Assembly (NCBI GenBank): GCA_018136815.1
Contig: CM030942.1
Coordinates: forward strand, 1,241,797 to 1,305,796
Reading direction: 5' to 3'
DNA: 64,000 nucleotides
From: Isochrysis galbana
Lineage: Eukaryota > Haptophyta > Isochrysidales > Isochrysidaceae
The translations under genes were made by a program, and so were the position numbers. The notes under the pieces are model-generated. The model saw only the letters and a program-made list of their open reading frames with translations. It was not told where the DNA came from and did no database searches. Below, piece after piece: positions 41,518 through 51,137 of this stretch (position 1 is its first letter; each line of letters opens with the position of its first letter).

Positions 41518-41830
41518 GAGCTCCAGGGGGGGAATTCTAGATTCCATCCTTTATCCATTTCGATGATCGATTATCCCCCCCTAGGGAGCTCCAGGGGGGA
41601 ATTCCAGATTCCATCCTTCATCGATTATCGATTATCCCCCCCCTAGGGAGCTCCAGGAGGGGAATTCTAGATTCTAGATTCCATATCCTTTATTGATTAT
41701 CGATTATCCCCCCCCTAGGGAGCTCCAGGGGGGGAATTCTGGATTCCATCCTGTATCGATTATCCCCCCCCTAGGGAGCTCCAGGGGGGGAATTTTAGAT
41801 TGCATCCTTTATCGATTATCCCCTCCCCCC
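41518..41830 (+). repeat. ~60-bp minisatellite, 5 copies
   Basis: Unit: GGGAGCTCCAGGGGGGGAATT, CTAGATTCCATCC, TTTATCGATTATCCCCCCC. Copies vary at ATCGATTATCGATTATC. Five head-to-tail units. Confidence 0.92.
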
Positions 41831-41904
41831 CTTGGAGGGGGGGGGGGTCTCTGGGGCTAGGAGCCCACCAGGGGCTAACACATCATCTAGCTCAAGAGGA
41901 AGAG

Positions 41905-42312
41905 GAAGAGGATAAGCGGCGTAGAGGGTGCAAAGGCAAAGGTGCGCATAGGTCTAGCATCCCGGCCTGCTTGTCTTGCAGCTCAGGCGGAATTGGCAGT
42001 GACAGAGGAGCGAGCCAAGGCGGCGGAGGAGCGAGCCAAGGCGGCAGAGGAGCGCGCCAAGGCCCTAGAGCATGCTGCGATGCAGGCGGAGGTGGAGAAG
42101 GCTGAGGCTGTGAGGAAGGCCGCTAGCCGCGCTAGCCGCTAGCGAGGCAGAGAGGGGAAAGCAAGAGCAAAAGAGTGCGGCAAGAGGTGGAGGAGGCAAG
42201 GATGCGAGGGCAGGCGGAGATGGAGAAGGAACCATTGCAATTACGCAAGCGCAAGGCGGCGGATGCAGAAGCAGAAGCTGAAGGGGGCGACCGTGTCATT
42301 CTCCCAAAATAG
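41905..42312 (+). pseudogene. Coiled-coil protein C-terminal fragment
   Basis: Frame ELAVTEERAKAAEERAKA with three tandem EERAKA(A/L) units gives a strong coiled coil. After a stop at 42140-42142 the helical, charged character goes on in another frame (KRVRQEVEEARMRGQAEMEK, then LRKRKAADAEAEAEGG) to a TAG at 42310. The start has been replaced by the minisatellite at 41518-41830. Looks like the end of a once longer gene, broken by frameshift. Family not recognised. Confidence 0.45.
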
Positions 42313-42993
42313 ACCGCCACGCGCGGGGAAGGGAGGGGGGTCACTCACCGACGCCATTGCCTTTCGTGGGGCGGGAGGGGGTTCGTGGGGGGGGGAGACG
42401 GTTGCCGGGGCAGGTAGGGGGGGACCCTGCGGAATCCTTGGACACCCAGGGGAGGTGGAAAATAGTGGTTAAAAAGAGTGAGTGACCGGGCTACAGGCTA
42501 CCGTTAGTCTCGAGCCCATGTCAATGTAGTGTGCTATATATACATCTAAGGTATGCCCTTACTTATCAAACATCATGATGATTGATGTTCGTTTTCGTTT
42601 GATTGAATTTCATCGCCACTCGCCGTCATTTTATGGACTCCGCCCGAGGGTTATGGTCTTGGACCGACTGCCGTTTTTAAGGGCGCTATACCTATACCTT
42701 CCGCGCCCTGTTTTATCCTTGATTGATCGTCCTCTTCGGCTCTATTCGCTTGTTTGAATATGTGCTCTATCTTTAGTCGTTTAGCTAGTTCTGTGAGTTT
42801 ACGGCTTGGTATTAGTTCGTTATCGTCGGGCTGTCGGGCTGTGCGTACGTAGGCCATGCAGTGAGTAATTTACTACTAGTAAATCTCTACAAGGCATTCA
42901 ACCCACCCGAACACAAGGCTATCCCTTCCTGCGTGTGAATGATGAAATATTCCCCTCCCTGTGCCTTTTCTTCTTTTCTCCCTGCGTCGGTCG
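42313..42993. other. Intergenic DNA upstream of the acyltransferase gene
   Basis: GC drops after 42480. Probably contains the promoter of the gene at 42994. No other gene seen. Confidence 0.45.
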
Positions 42994-44028
42994 ATGACGT
43001 CCGTCTCGCTCGAGGAGTTGTGCTCGTTCTCGGTTATATCGGCTGACGCAAGCCGCGTACGAGTGGCAGCGTTGGCAGCTTACCTGCCTGTGGGGATTAT
43101 AGTCGTGCTCGTGAGGTTCGTGCTCCATCTCCTGTGTGCAGCCATCTACGTGGGAGGTGCCATCGTTTGGCCCACTCCAGATATGGATGGGCTTGCGACG
43201 TCGCTCATCTGGCTGGCGGCCACCACATCATGCATTCGGGTACAGGTGCGGTCACAGAGAGGCCAATCAACGACTGCCGCGTCATTCCAGCTTCGCAGGG
43301 GTCGCGTTCTGGTTTCTAACCACCTTACTCAGTTTGATGCACTTTTTCTCCGGCTGCTGTGTGGTTGTCGTATCGCCGTTGCACTGCGCGAAACGTACAG
43401 GTCCAACGGCTGGTTGCTGAGGACGCTCACGAACATGGCCATCCGTCCTATCTGGGTGCCAGCTCCAGCTCATACTTTTGGTCCATGCACTGGTCATGAG
43501 GAGCTGGAGGCGCGGCGTGCTCGAGCAAGTGTTCGAATGGCCATGAGGCAGCATGTGTCCCAAGTGGAAGTGATAGGTGCCAGTCCCGAGCCTCTCGTCA
43601 TCTTTCCGGAAGGATCCATCACCAACGGAGGCGGCCTCATGCGCTTTGCACGCGGCGCGTTCGAGCTCGACGTCCCTGTACAACCGGTCGCATTGCGAGT
43701 ATTTTGCCCCTTGCCTCTTGCTCATGACACAGTTTGGTCGTCACTCTTTCAGAATTATCTCCGTACTCTCTTTCAACCTTGGATGCATGTTGAGGTGACA
43801 GTGCTGCCCGTACTAAATCGTACTATGAATGAGGATGCCATTGGATTTGCTCATCGCACCTCCAAAGTCATGGAAAAGGAATTGCGCGTGCCTGCAACCA
43901 CGCACACAACTGCTGATAAAGCCCAACTACTTCATCGTGCGAAAGCAAAACAAGGTGCAGGATTCACAAGCGCTTTCAATACTTGTCGGTGGGTGGGCCA
44001 AGCTCGCGGAACCAATCCACAGGGATGA
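42994..44028 (+). CDS. AUP1/LPLAT-like membrane acyltransferase
   Basis: 344 residues in one exon. ATG 42994 (MTSVSLEELCSFSV) is the first in-frame ATG; the frame extends further only through GTG. A hydrophobic hairpin (about 30-55, VGIIVVLVRFVLHLLCAAIYVGG; and 63-80) should anchor it in the ER or lipid-droplet surface. The acyltransferase fold follows with motif I SNHLTQFDAL (NHx4D) at about 117-126 and motif III VIFPEGSITNGGGLMRFARG at about 205-225. The words EGSITNGGGLMRF and VPVQPVALRV are closest to AUP1-type proteins. No CUE or G2BR region is visible, so compared with animal AUP1 the C-terminal ubiquitin-binding part is missing. Substrate unknown; lysophospholipid acyl transfer is the family activity. 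Confidence 0.78.
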   Translation: MTSVSLEELCSFSVISADASRVRVAALAAYLPVGIIVVLVRFVLHLLCAAIYVGGAIVWPTPDMDGLATSLIWLAATTSCIRVQVRSQRGQSTTAASFQLRRGRVLVSNHLTQFDALFLRLLCGCRIAVALRETYRSNGWLLRTLTNMAIRPIWVPAPAHTFGPCTGHEELEARRARASVRMAMRQHVSQVEVIGASPEPLVIFPEGSITNGGGLMRFARGAFELDVPVQPVALRVFCPLPLAHDTVWSSLFQNYLRTLFQPWMHVEVTVLPVLNRTMNEDAIGFAHRTSKVMEKELRVPATTHTTADKAQLLHRAKAKQGAGFTSAFNTCRWVGQARGTNPQG

Positions 44029-44829
44029 AATCAGAAATTCCTGCATGCTGGTCTGTTCTTTCTCGCGCATGCCATGGCCCAGCTTTGTATTGATTGGTTC
44101 GCTAGGACTTGGGCGCTAGGATGGCGCAGCTAGGCAAACAAGTCCACGTCTAGCAGCTCATCTGGCGCACTAGCACTAGTATCACGTATGATGGCGTGCA
44201 GACGCAACCGAGGTTGGATCCCGTCCGCAGTTTGGCTTGAGCGAAGCGTGACTACTTGGAGGGGGGAGGAGGCTACTATGAATCGCTTCTACATCGGGGG
44301 CTCTCGCAGCAAGGCGCAACGCAAGGGCAAACGGCAAACGGACCAATGCAGTGAGGATAGAATCGCGTTACGAGCCGGCCGCGCGCGCCCTATTGTATTG
44401 TTTCAACATCGTCGACATCTACGTGTGCTGTCTCTGTTTTCATTCAACTCTCCAACACGTATCGAAACGAGGCGAGAACCAACTCATCCCAAGCTTCGAC
44501 TTCCAAAACTTTGGCCTAAGACTTTAAAACCAGGGGTGGGCACCTAGTCGACAATCCATGGTCGTGAAGTGTCGAGTCGAGCGTGTCCGGGAGGCACTCA
44601 GCCACTCCGTCGCGAGGGGCACCGGCGGCTAGCTCGGCGCGTGGCCCCACAATGGCCCGCTGTGATTGCAATCCATGGGTGCCGCGGGAAGCGGAAGAGA
44701 GGTCGCTTTCTTCCTACTTCCATGGTCCGAGCGGAGTCCGTCGTAGGAATAGCGGACGGCGCGATGGAGTTTGGAGGCTTCATTCATATGTATAATCAAA
44801 TAATTAATGTTCTTCCCCATCCCTTCTGA
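44029..44829. other. Intergenic DNA after the acyltransferase gene
   Basis: Frames at 44188-44547 and 44569-44829 lack domains. I see no feature I can support. Confidence 0.4.
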
Positions 44830-45050
44830 CATCGCCCTTAACTTCCCTTCCCTCCACCTCCTACCCTTCCCCCCTTCATTCCTTTGTCTTCGGTATCCGG
44901 GGTTCGGCTCGGGTGTCGGGTGCGCTACCACGAGCCTGGTTCAGAGCGCGGGTTCCGGGCAGGCCTGTTGTTGGTCCAGTGTGGTCGAGTGGCTGGTGGG
45001 CGGACTATTACGTCTCTCTCGCACGTGGTGGTCGATTGTTTGTTTCTCCA
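44830..45050 (+). mobile_element. LINE 5' UTR fragment
   Basis: Similar to 23300-23450 (CTTCGGTATCCGGGGTTCGG, GCGCTACC, GAGCCTGGTTC, GGGCAGGCCT). Cut off before the ORF1 leader by a motif (GTCGTTTGCCTTCATTTGG) that borders virus-like loci. Confidence 0.6.
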
Positions 45051-45051
45051 C

Positions 45052-45426
45052 ATGAGGTCGTTTGCCTTCATTTGGACTGTATTGTCAGGAGGGTACGACA
45101 GAGTGAACGAGCTCAATGAAGCAGGGAACTCTTTGCTCTTCTACATCGGCGACCTCAAGTACGTCTTCGTGGGCATCGAAGTGTTCGAATTTGAGGCCGT
45201 CGACGAGATCGTCGCATTCGTATCGCCTGTAGGAGCGAACGACTTTCCGTATCCCTACGCCATCGATAAGACCGGTAGGCATTACCTCATGCTCGAAAAG
45301 AAGCAGGGGTACATTGACCCGTACCACAGCTTTTACGACATCGAAAAGAAGTTCAAGCTGACACACGAGGAGTGCGGTATACATTCGATGCGCTCATTGA
45401 AGACGATCCTTTCAAGACAAGTGTGA
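45052..45426 (+). CDS. Hypothetical virus-like protein, 124 aa
   Basis: ORF from ATG 45052 (MRSFAFIWTVLSGGYDRVNE) whose first few codons come from the recurring TTTGCCTTCATTTGG border, so the native start is probably lost. The remainder is globular-looking (NSLLFYIGDLKYVFVGIEVF, then FPYPYAIDKTGRHYLMLEKK, YIDPYHSFYDIEKKF). It is followed directly by the HVMRDEEAAG block shared with the 7.5-kb virus-like ORF. No domain recognised. A large DNA virus or endogenous viral source is inferred only from this association. Confidence 0.45.
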   Translation: MRSFAFIWTVLSGGYDRVNELNEAGNSLLFYIGDLKYVFVGIEVFEFEAVDEIVAFVSPVGANDFPYPYAIDKTGRHYLMLEKKQGYIDPYHSFYDIEKKFKLTHEECGIHSMRSLKTILSRQV

Positions 45427-45600
45427 GGAGAGGTCCACGTCATGCGTGACGAGGAGGCCGCTGGAATTTTCATCGAGGGCGGGGGCACGCACTAGTAACC
45501 ATGCATCCCCTTGCTCACAGGAGCGCCCTCATGGTGAGCTAGGCCCGGTGTCCTAGGACCGAGCTTTTTTGTATTTGATGTTGCTCGGCCAGAGTCCCCA
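45427..45600. pseudogene. Rearranged ends of the 7.5-8.4 kb virus-like genes
   Basis: 45433-45480 (plus) encodes HVMRDEEAAG, which is on the minus strand at 7.5 kb. 45508-45590 (minus) keeps the last codons and 3' end of the 213-aa gene (NIKYKKARS, then a stop). At 7.5 kb both are on one strand; here they face each other, so an inversion occurred near 45490-45505. Confidence 0.7.
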
Positions 45601-45636
45601 CGGGAGGGGAAGAAACCCTGAGGGAAAGGAGACCAA

Positions 45637-45900
45637 ATGAAGGCAAGCCGCCTTGCATGGGCCAGCACTCGTACTGACCTACCCCCCCATTCCCCCCTGG
45701 TCACGCTAGGCAGACAGGGGACTGAGGAGGGCGCCCAAGGGCAGCGAGGCACGCGTGGGAGAGGGCCAGGCGAGAGGCCAGGGGCTGAGCCCCAGCCTCC
45801 ACTGCCCCCTGAGCTGCCTGACTGGCCCTCTGGGAGCCCCCCCTGAGAGCAGATCGAGGCGCGCGCCATGGGCACGTGCCGCAGGAGGGGGCGAAGAGAG
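45637..45900 (+). mobile_element. SINE-like retroposon fragment
   Basis: Same family as 5550-5770 and the interior of the 17.4-18.16 kb element (CCCAGCCTCCACTGCCCCCT, GAGCTGCCTG, CCCTGAGAGCAG). Neither leader nor 3' hairpin is present. Confidence 0.6.
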
Positions 45901-47127
45901 AGTGGAGTGTGCCGCAGAGTGCGGACTTCGCCGGTGTCCCCGAACCGGGGATTCAACGATAAGCCCGCGCCCCGTTATACGTTTGTAAGCAGGCGGAGTG
46001 AGAGGCTGGCGACAGGTGGAGGGTGGAGGAGCGGAGGGAGCGGCGCAAGAGCGCCTAGGGGAGCCCTCTCGAAGTAAGGTTCCCCGGGCGCCGTCGCTCA
46101 TTCTGCGGAGGACTGCTCGGGCAGGCTGGCTTGCCCTAAGTAAGGCCTAAGGGATCGCGCCCGATCGCTTTGATCTTTTTGCTCTTTTTTCCCGCTTCCG
46201 TCTCGCACTCGCACTCCGATGTCCGTGTCCGACGTCTGTGACCCTCTGCCCGGTGATCCTCCCGCGTGCTATGTTCCCCAGTGTGTTGAGCCATCGAGTG
46301 TTTCGCCTGGCTGCTGGCTAGGCCTTCCCCACCCCTAGCCCCATGCTTGATTGTGGCCGATTGATGTCTCCTCAGCCCTCCCTCGCTCCTCGTCATCCCT
46401 CCCCACTCATGTTCATGCACTGGCTGGTAAAGATACACAGCTCCCCCACTACCAACACAAGCCCCGAATCTTCAGACATTCCTCCCCCTCCACACACTAC
46501 CAGCACTAGTGTAACCAAAACCAGAAGCCCTTATGTGTCTGTGGTTTCTTTCGGCGAAGTGAGACGTGAGTGTAGTGCACGATGCACACAAGAAGAGAAC
46601 GAGAAGGCACACAAATTCTACTTGTACACAACACCGCAGGCCATCTGTGACACATCCAACTCCAACCCACTTGAACACAACGCTAAAACTGAGAACAGCG
46701 CAGTGTGCCTTGGTCTCCATTGCCTCTCTCAGAAGAGGCTGATCCTTGAGAGGCATCTTGATAGAAACAAGCATGCATCTCATACAGTTTCGATGAGGAG
46801 AGTCACACCATCTGCGCGAGATCCGAACCGCAATGATGGCAGTGCCGTTCCCTCAATGAAACAAGAACGAGAGAGCCAGCATCTACCCCCGCATCAGCAC
46901 GAGTCCGAGCTGTGCTGATTGTGAGCCGCGCCAGCAGCTGATGTATATTAGGCAACAGGAGCACACAAGCATTCGAGTGCGTTGATTTGAGTCGAGCACA
47001 AAACCGAATGACCCCGGTCGGATCTCACCAGCCGCCTAAAAGCCGTCGTGTATCGCGGTAATTCATTACGTTCCGTTGCACAAGGCACCTCGGATCCAGA
47101 ACGAGAAGACAGAAGGTAACGCACGGC
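45901..47127. other. Intergenic DNA between viral relics and the V-ATPase gene
   Basis: A 191-codon plus frame at 46343-46918 (begins MLDCGRLMSPQPSLAPRHPS) has no recognisable domain and ordinary composition; I leave it as unsupported. The last ~150 bp may be the 3' UTR of the V-ATPase gene. Confidence 0.4.
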
Positions 47128-47721
47128 TCATGCCGACGCCTTGGCGGAAAGGATTAAGCCAACAATCAGGCCATAGAGGCCAAGTGCTTCTGCAAAGATG
47201 AGAATGAGCACCATTCCCACAAACAATTTGGGTTGGACAGCCGATGCCTGTGTGAGACTCTCGCCAACGATTCCAATGGCAAGGCCAGCTGCAAGACCTG
47301 ATAGACCACAAGCAATGCCACCACCGAAATGAGCAAACGCCTTGTACGTTGTGTAGGACGGCTGCTTCTCAGAAATTGTCGTCACCTCATTGGCGATGAT
47401 GACTGCGATGATCAAACCGTAGATACCCAACACACCCGCCATGACAACCTGCGATCGCGCGCGCGCAAAAAAAAGGGGGGGGGGAGTGGTGCATTCAGGC
47501 AGCAACTGCCCAGGTGGATGGGGGCACTAGTCAAGTGCTGGGTGGCATGCATGGGGCCGTACCGGCACGATGCTCTTCATGATGAGCTCGGGCTGGTTCA
47601 CTCCAAGAGTCGAGATGCCGATACCCGACTTGCCGGTGCCGTATGCAGCGCCCATGTTGGAGAAGATGAGTGCGAACGACGCGCCCATGAATCCCCAGAA
47701 GGGGGCTTCAAGGTCGGGCAT
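47128..47721 (-). CDS. VMA3: V-type ATPase 16-kDa proteolipid (subunit c)
   Basis: Exons 47721-47563 and 47448-47128 join in phase 0 to give 159 residues, the usual length. Four membrane helices build the proton-carrying ring of the vacuolar H+-ATPase. Visible signatures: [21 protein letters not shown] and GTGKSGIGI in helix 1 and its loop, [19 protein letters not shown] around the splice junction (helix 2), [20 protein letters not shown] (helix 3), and [20 protein letters not shown] with the essential glutamate in helix 4. The ATG at 47721 gives [10 protein letters not shown], the expected start; in-frame codons upstream are low complexity. The intron is 114 bp with canonical ends. No sign of degeneration. 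Confidence 0.97.
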
Positions 47722-47901
47722 GATGAGCAAGCTGCGAGGGCGGCGAGGCGGCAGGCTGAGCGCGAGAGACCCTTGCCCTCTGCGCAACCCTCGCTCCACC
47801 GCACACGGCGCCACGGCTTGCCCCTTCCCCCTCCCCCCCCCCTCGTCCACCCCCTCAGCGCAGGGCCGCGCACCACCGACAGCACAGAGTCAGGCGTCGG
47901 T

Positions 47902-47932
<31 letters not shown>

Positions 47933-48660
47933 TTCCCCTCCCCCTCCCCTCCTCCCGGCCCCCCCATTCTCTCTCCCCCCTCCCCCTCCCGGCACCCCCT
48001 TCCTCATTTTAATACTAGTATCTACTTTTTCGAAAGGCAAACCAAAGTATCAAAGTATAGATCCTACTTACTCCTGCGAGTATGAGTGAGGCCAGGGGCC
48101 AGGGGCCTAGGGCTGGAGGTCCCCTTGAGTTCGCGCTTGTAGACACTTGTAGATTGTACATACGACGAGTATAGTTGCTAGGGCATTGGTTGGGCCTTCG
48201 ACCTTCCTTCCGGTGGACTCGGGTGGACAACAGTGGACAGCTACAGCTGGTGGACTTCCGGTCTTCCGGCTTCCGGTGGACTCGTGGACTCGGGTGCCTA
48301 CATGGTAAACACGGGTTTACCGTGTTTGTACACAGGACACCGGCCAAAAACATCCCGTTTTCACCGTGTTTCAAACGCCCTGCCTAGCAGCATGCCGGGT
48401 TTGTGAGGTTCCTGCGTTTCTAGAATAGCCAAAAAAAAACAGACTGTATTTGCTGTGTTTGGAGGCCCCCCCTGCCGTGTTTCACATCTAGGCTCGGGTG
48501 GACAGCTGGTCAGCTGGTGGACTTCCAGTGGACGCGGGTGGACAACTGGTGGACTTCCGGTGGACTCGGGTGGAACGCGATAAATAATGCTCGGTATAAT
48601 ACGTTATACGGGCATACGGGCATTGTGCATTGTCAACTATCAGTAAACTGATGGGGCCAT
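47722..48660. other. V-ATPase upstream region, poly-C run and GTGGAC repeats
   Basis: Poly-C of about 25 bases at 47907-47932 lies 190 bp upstream of the start. From 48205 to 48575 GGTGGACTCGGGTGGAC-type units recur irregularly. 48395-48492 is a copy of the 35.2-kb dispersed repeat in opposite orientation. No gene seen. Confidence 0.55.
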
Positions 48661-48677
48661 GGAGAAAAAAAAACTCT

Positions 48678-50470
48678 TAATATTCGCACCGCGCGCGCGG
48701 CTCTGCGACATTTTCCTGACAGCCGCGCCCGCGTCCCTTATCACTCCCTCTCACTCGCCTTGCGGCTCGTCCCCTCGTGCTCTACTAAGGGGCTCCGTGT
48801 TCGGGGTTTCCAGTGGCAGGCGGCGTGTACCGATCCCCGATGGTCGATTTCTCGGCCTTCTCTCGCTCCATCGGACGGTCGGTTTCTTTTGTGGTTCTCG
48901 TGGGTGTTGGCGCGTGAAGAGCGGGTATGGGACTGTGTTGCGCATTGAGCCTGTGACGTGTGGTCGTGAGGGGCGCTGGGTACGGCGTGTGCTGGGAGGT
49001 TAGGCTAGCTTTTCCGCTATGTCGAGTGCTTGTGCCACCAAAGTCAGGTTTGTGTTCATTGCGAGGGCACCTTTAGCGTTCACTTTGAATATCGGGGCGC
49101 TAAGGTCCCGCGCGTCCTTGATCTTTGGCCTTCTGCCTCGGGAGGCTTGCTTAGTACGCGCTAGCGAGGTTTTGTTTGAGAGTTCGAGGCCGCGTACGAG
49201 GATTGTGAATCTTGTCAGAGTGCACTCGATGACGGGAATGTGGTGAAAAGTGTAATTGTCATATTCGACCTTATAGAAGTCAGTTATTATAAATCTCCAT
49301 GCTATCAGGTATAGGGTTTTGAGGCTATCGGGTGTCGGTGTGCCCGGGTATACAAACAGTTTGTCCTTTACTTCTTGTGTCGCCGTTCTGTTGTGTTCCG
49401 GGGTGAATCCTGCTACTGCTTCTATCGCAGTAAAGACCTGTTTTGTGGCGGGGCATCTGGCTAAGTGGGTCGAGCTCTCTTGATGTTTTCCGCATAATCT
49501 GCATTTCTTCGTGGCCGCCGTATCGAAGCGGTTTCGCGTTCCCAGTCTTCTGTGGGTGATGTGCTTGAAGTGTGGGTGTTTGTCTGTGTGTTTCAGTAGG
49601 GGCAAAGTGTATAAGCTGGCCACGTGTTTCCATTCATCTTGGGTTAGGCCGATTTTTCGTGCCCATGCCTCACGTGCCGGTTGGGGCGTGTCGCCTAGGG
49701 TTTTCTCTTCTAGTGCTCGTGTTATGTCTGAGACTGTGATGCGGTCGAGTGGTGTTTTGTCGCCGATTGTGTATTCATCCGCTAACGGGTATTCCATGTA
49801 CTTCGGGCCTTTTAGCCCGTTTTCCCATCTAGCGGGGGGATGGTATTGTCTAGTTTCCTCCGGGGTTGCGACTCCCGCCAGGTCGGCTGGCTCACCTAGA
49901 TAGTTTGTGCCGGTGTGGATCCATATGCTGTTCAACTTGGTGATGTATGTCTCGTCGTCGGACACCCTGATCTCTGGTGGGTTCTCGGCGCCAGCTTCCG
50001 TGTCACGCGTATTATCGTCGCTCGGCCCTGTCGGGCTGGTCACGGATTCTGGGTTCGGCTCCGCCTTTTCGAGAAGACTCGAGGCGTGTTGTACTATCGT
50101 CGTCCATGAGTCCAGGAAGGCTTCTTTGTTTATTTTGCTACCCGCGTGTTCGAATATTTCCGGGAGGTGATCGAGGTGCCACCCGGACAGTCACGCCCAT
50201 CGAGCAGGCCGCGCGCCGAAACCTCGTCGATCGTCGAAATCAGCCATCCGCTGAGCCAATTATTGGACGTTTCGACGTCTCCAAGTGAGGCCCGGAGAGC
50301 CCAACTTCAAACTGATGCCGGGCGCGCTGCGTGCCCGATTTCGATGATCCACCAGGATGGGGGGCCCCGCGAGACGTCCAAGGTGGGGTGCAGTGGCGAG
50401 GGTCGCCTGAGGCTCGGGAGCGGTCGCGGCACGCTCGACAGGTCAAACTATAACAATAGTAGTAGTAGTT
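48678..50470 (-). mobile_element. Composite LINE: 5' end fused to ORF2 C-terminus
   Basis: On minus: the leader ACTATTGTTATAGTTTG (about 50456-50440) and the first 15-18 codons of ORF1 (ERAATAPEPQATLATAP-like, start ATG altered) run directly into the end of ORF2 from about 50200. The ORF2 part is open from about 50190 to the stop at 49000: YITKLNSIWIHTGTNYLG, then WARKIGLTQDEWKHVASLY, and a C-terminal zinc finger C-x2-C-x7-H-x4-C (CRLCGKHQESSTHLARC), typical of LINE reverse transcriptase tails. A 3' UTR follows and ends in the CCGCGCGCGCGG hairpin and GAATATTAAG at 48678-48700. It therefore has both LINE ends but lacks endonuclease and RT core: a deletion derivative that could still be copied in trans. 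Confidence 0.75.
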
Positions 50471-51137
50471 TCTGGTTTTGAGCCTGTTAGTTAGAAGCTT
50501 TGCGCTAGAATTTTGTAATCGCTTTGCAATGCAGAGGAGCGAGGAGAGACCGGGAGGGAGTAGTGTGGGGGAAGGGGGGGACGGGAGGGAGTGTGTGCGT
50601 GCGTGTTGTGGTGTCGTGTATGGGGGCGGGGGGGGTTCTCGGTCCCAACTCTCCGCTCGCTCCCCTCTCCGCTCGCCCCCCTCTCTCCCTCGCTGCTCGC
50701 CCCCATGGTGCTCCCCTCTCCACTCGCCCCCTTTCTCTCCCTCGCTGCTCGCCCCCCTGGTCGCCATGCGCCATGCACGCCGCGCTCAATGCGCGTCCGC
50801 CGCGCCATCGACTACTGCGTGCCCGGCTCGGACGAGGAGAAAACCCATGCTCACACTCACGGTGCTGCCTTGCGTCATCGCCTGTACCCCATACTCGCAG
50901 TCACAAGTATTAATAGAGAGAGAGACTACTAGGCAACGCGATGGGTGATTCCTCCCACCTTTGCTATGACAAGCATCTCGTCGATGATGAGTACCCATCG
51001 CATAAGAAAGATATCGTGCCCGAACCTCTTCTCGTTTGTGTGCCCAGGGTGCTCATCCATTTCTGCACCATACCCGCAACAGCCATTTCAAGGTCAGCGT
51101 CCAGATTTGGCCCATGGCCCATGTCGTAGCCCACTTT
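50471..51137. other. Intergenic DNA, tandem GCTCGCCCCC units
   Basis: 50655-50765 has four to five imperfect CTCCCTCGCTGCTCGCCCCC units. No gene recognised; 50941-51137 may be the 3' UTR of the PRPP synthetase gene. Confidence 0.45.

Noticed and set aside
46343..46918. 191-codon plus-strand ORF
   Set aside because: No domain, no conserved copy in the window, and its reading frame has ordinary length for this GC content.
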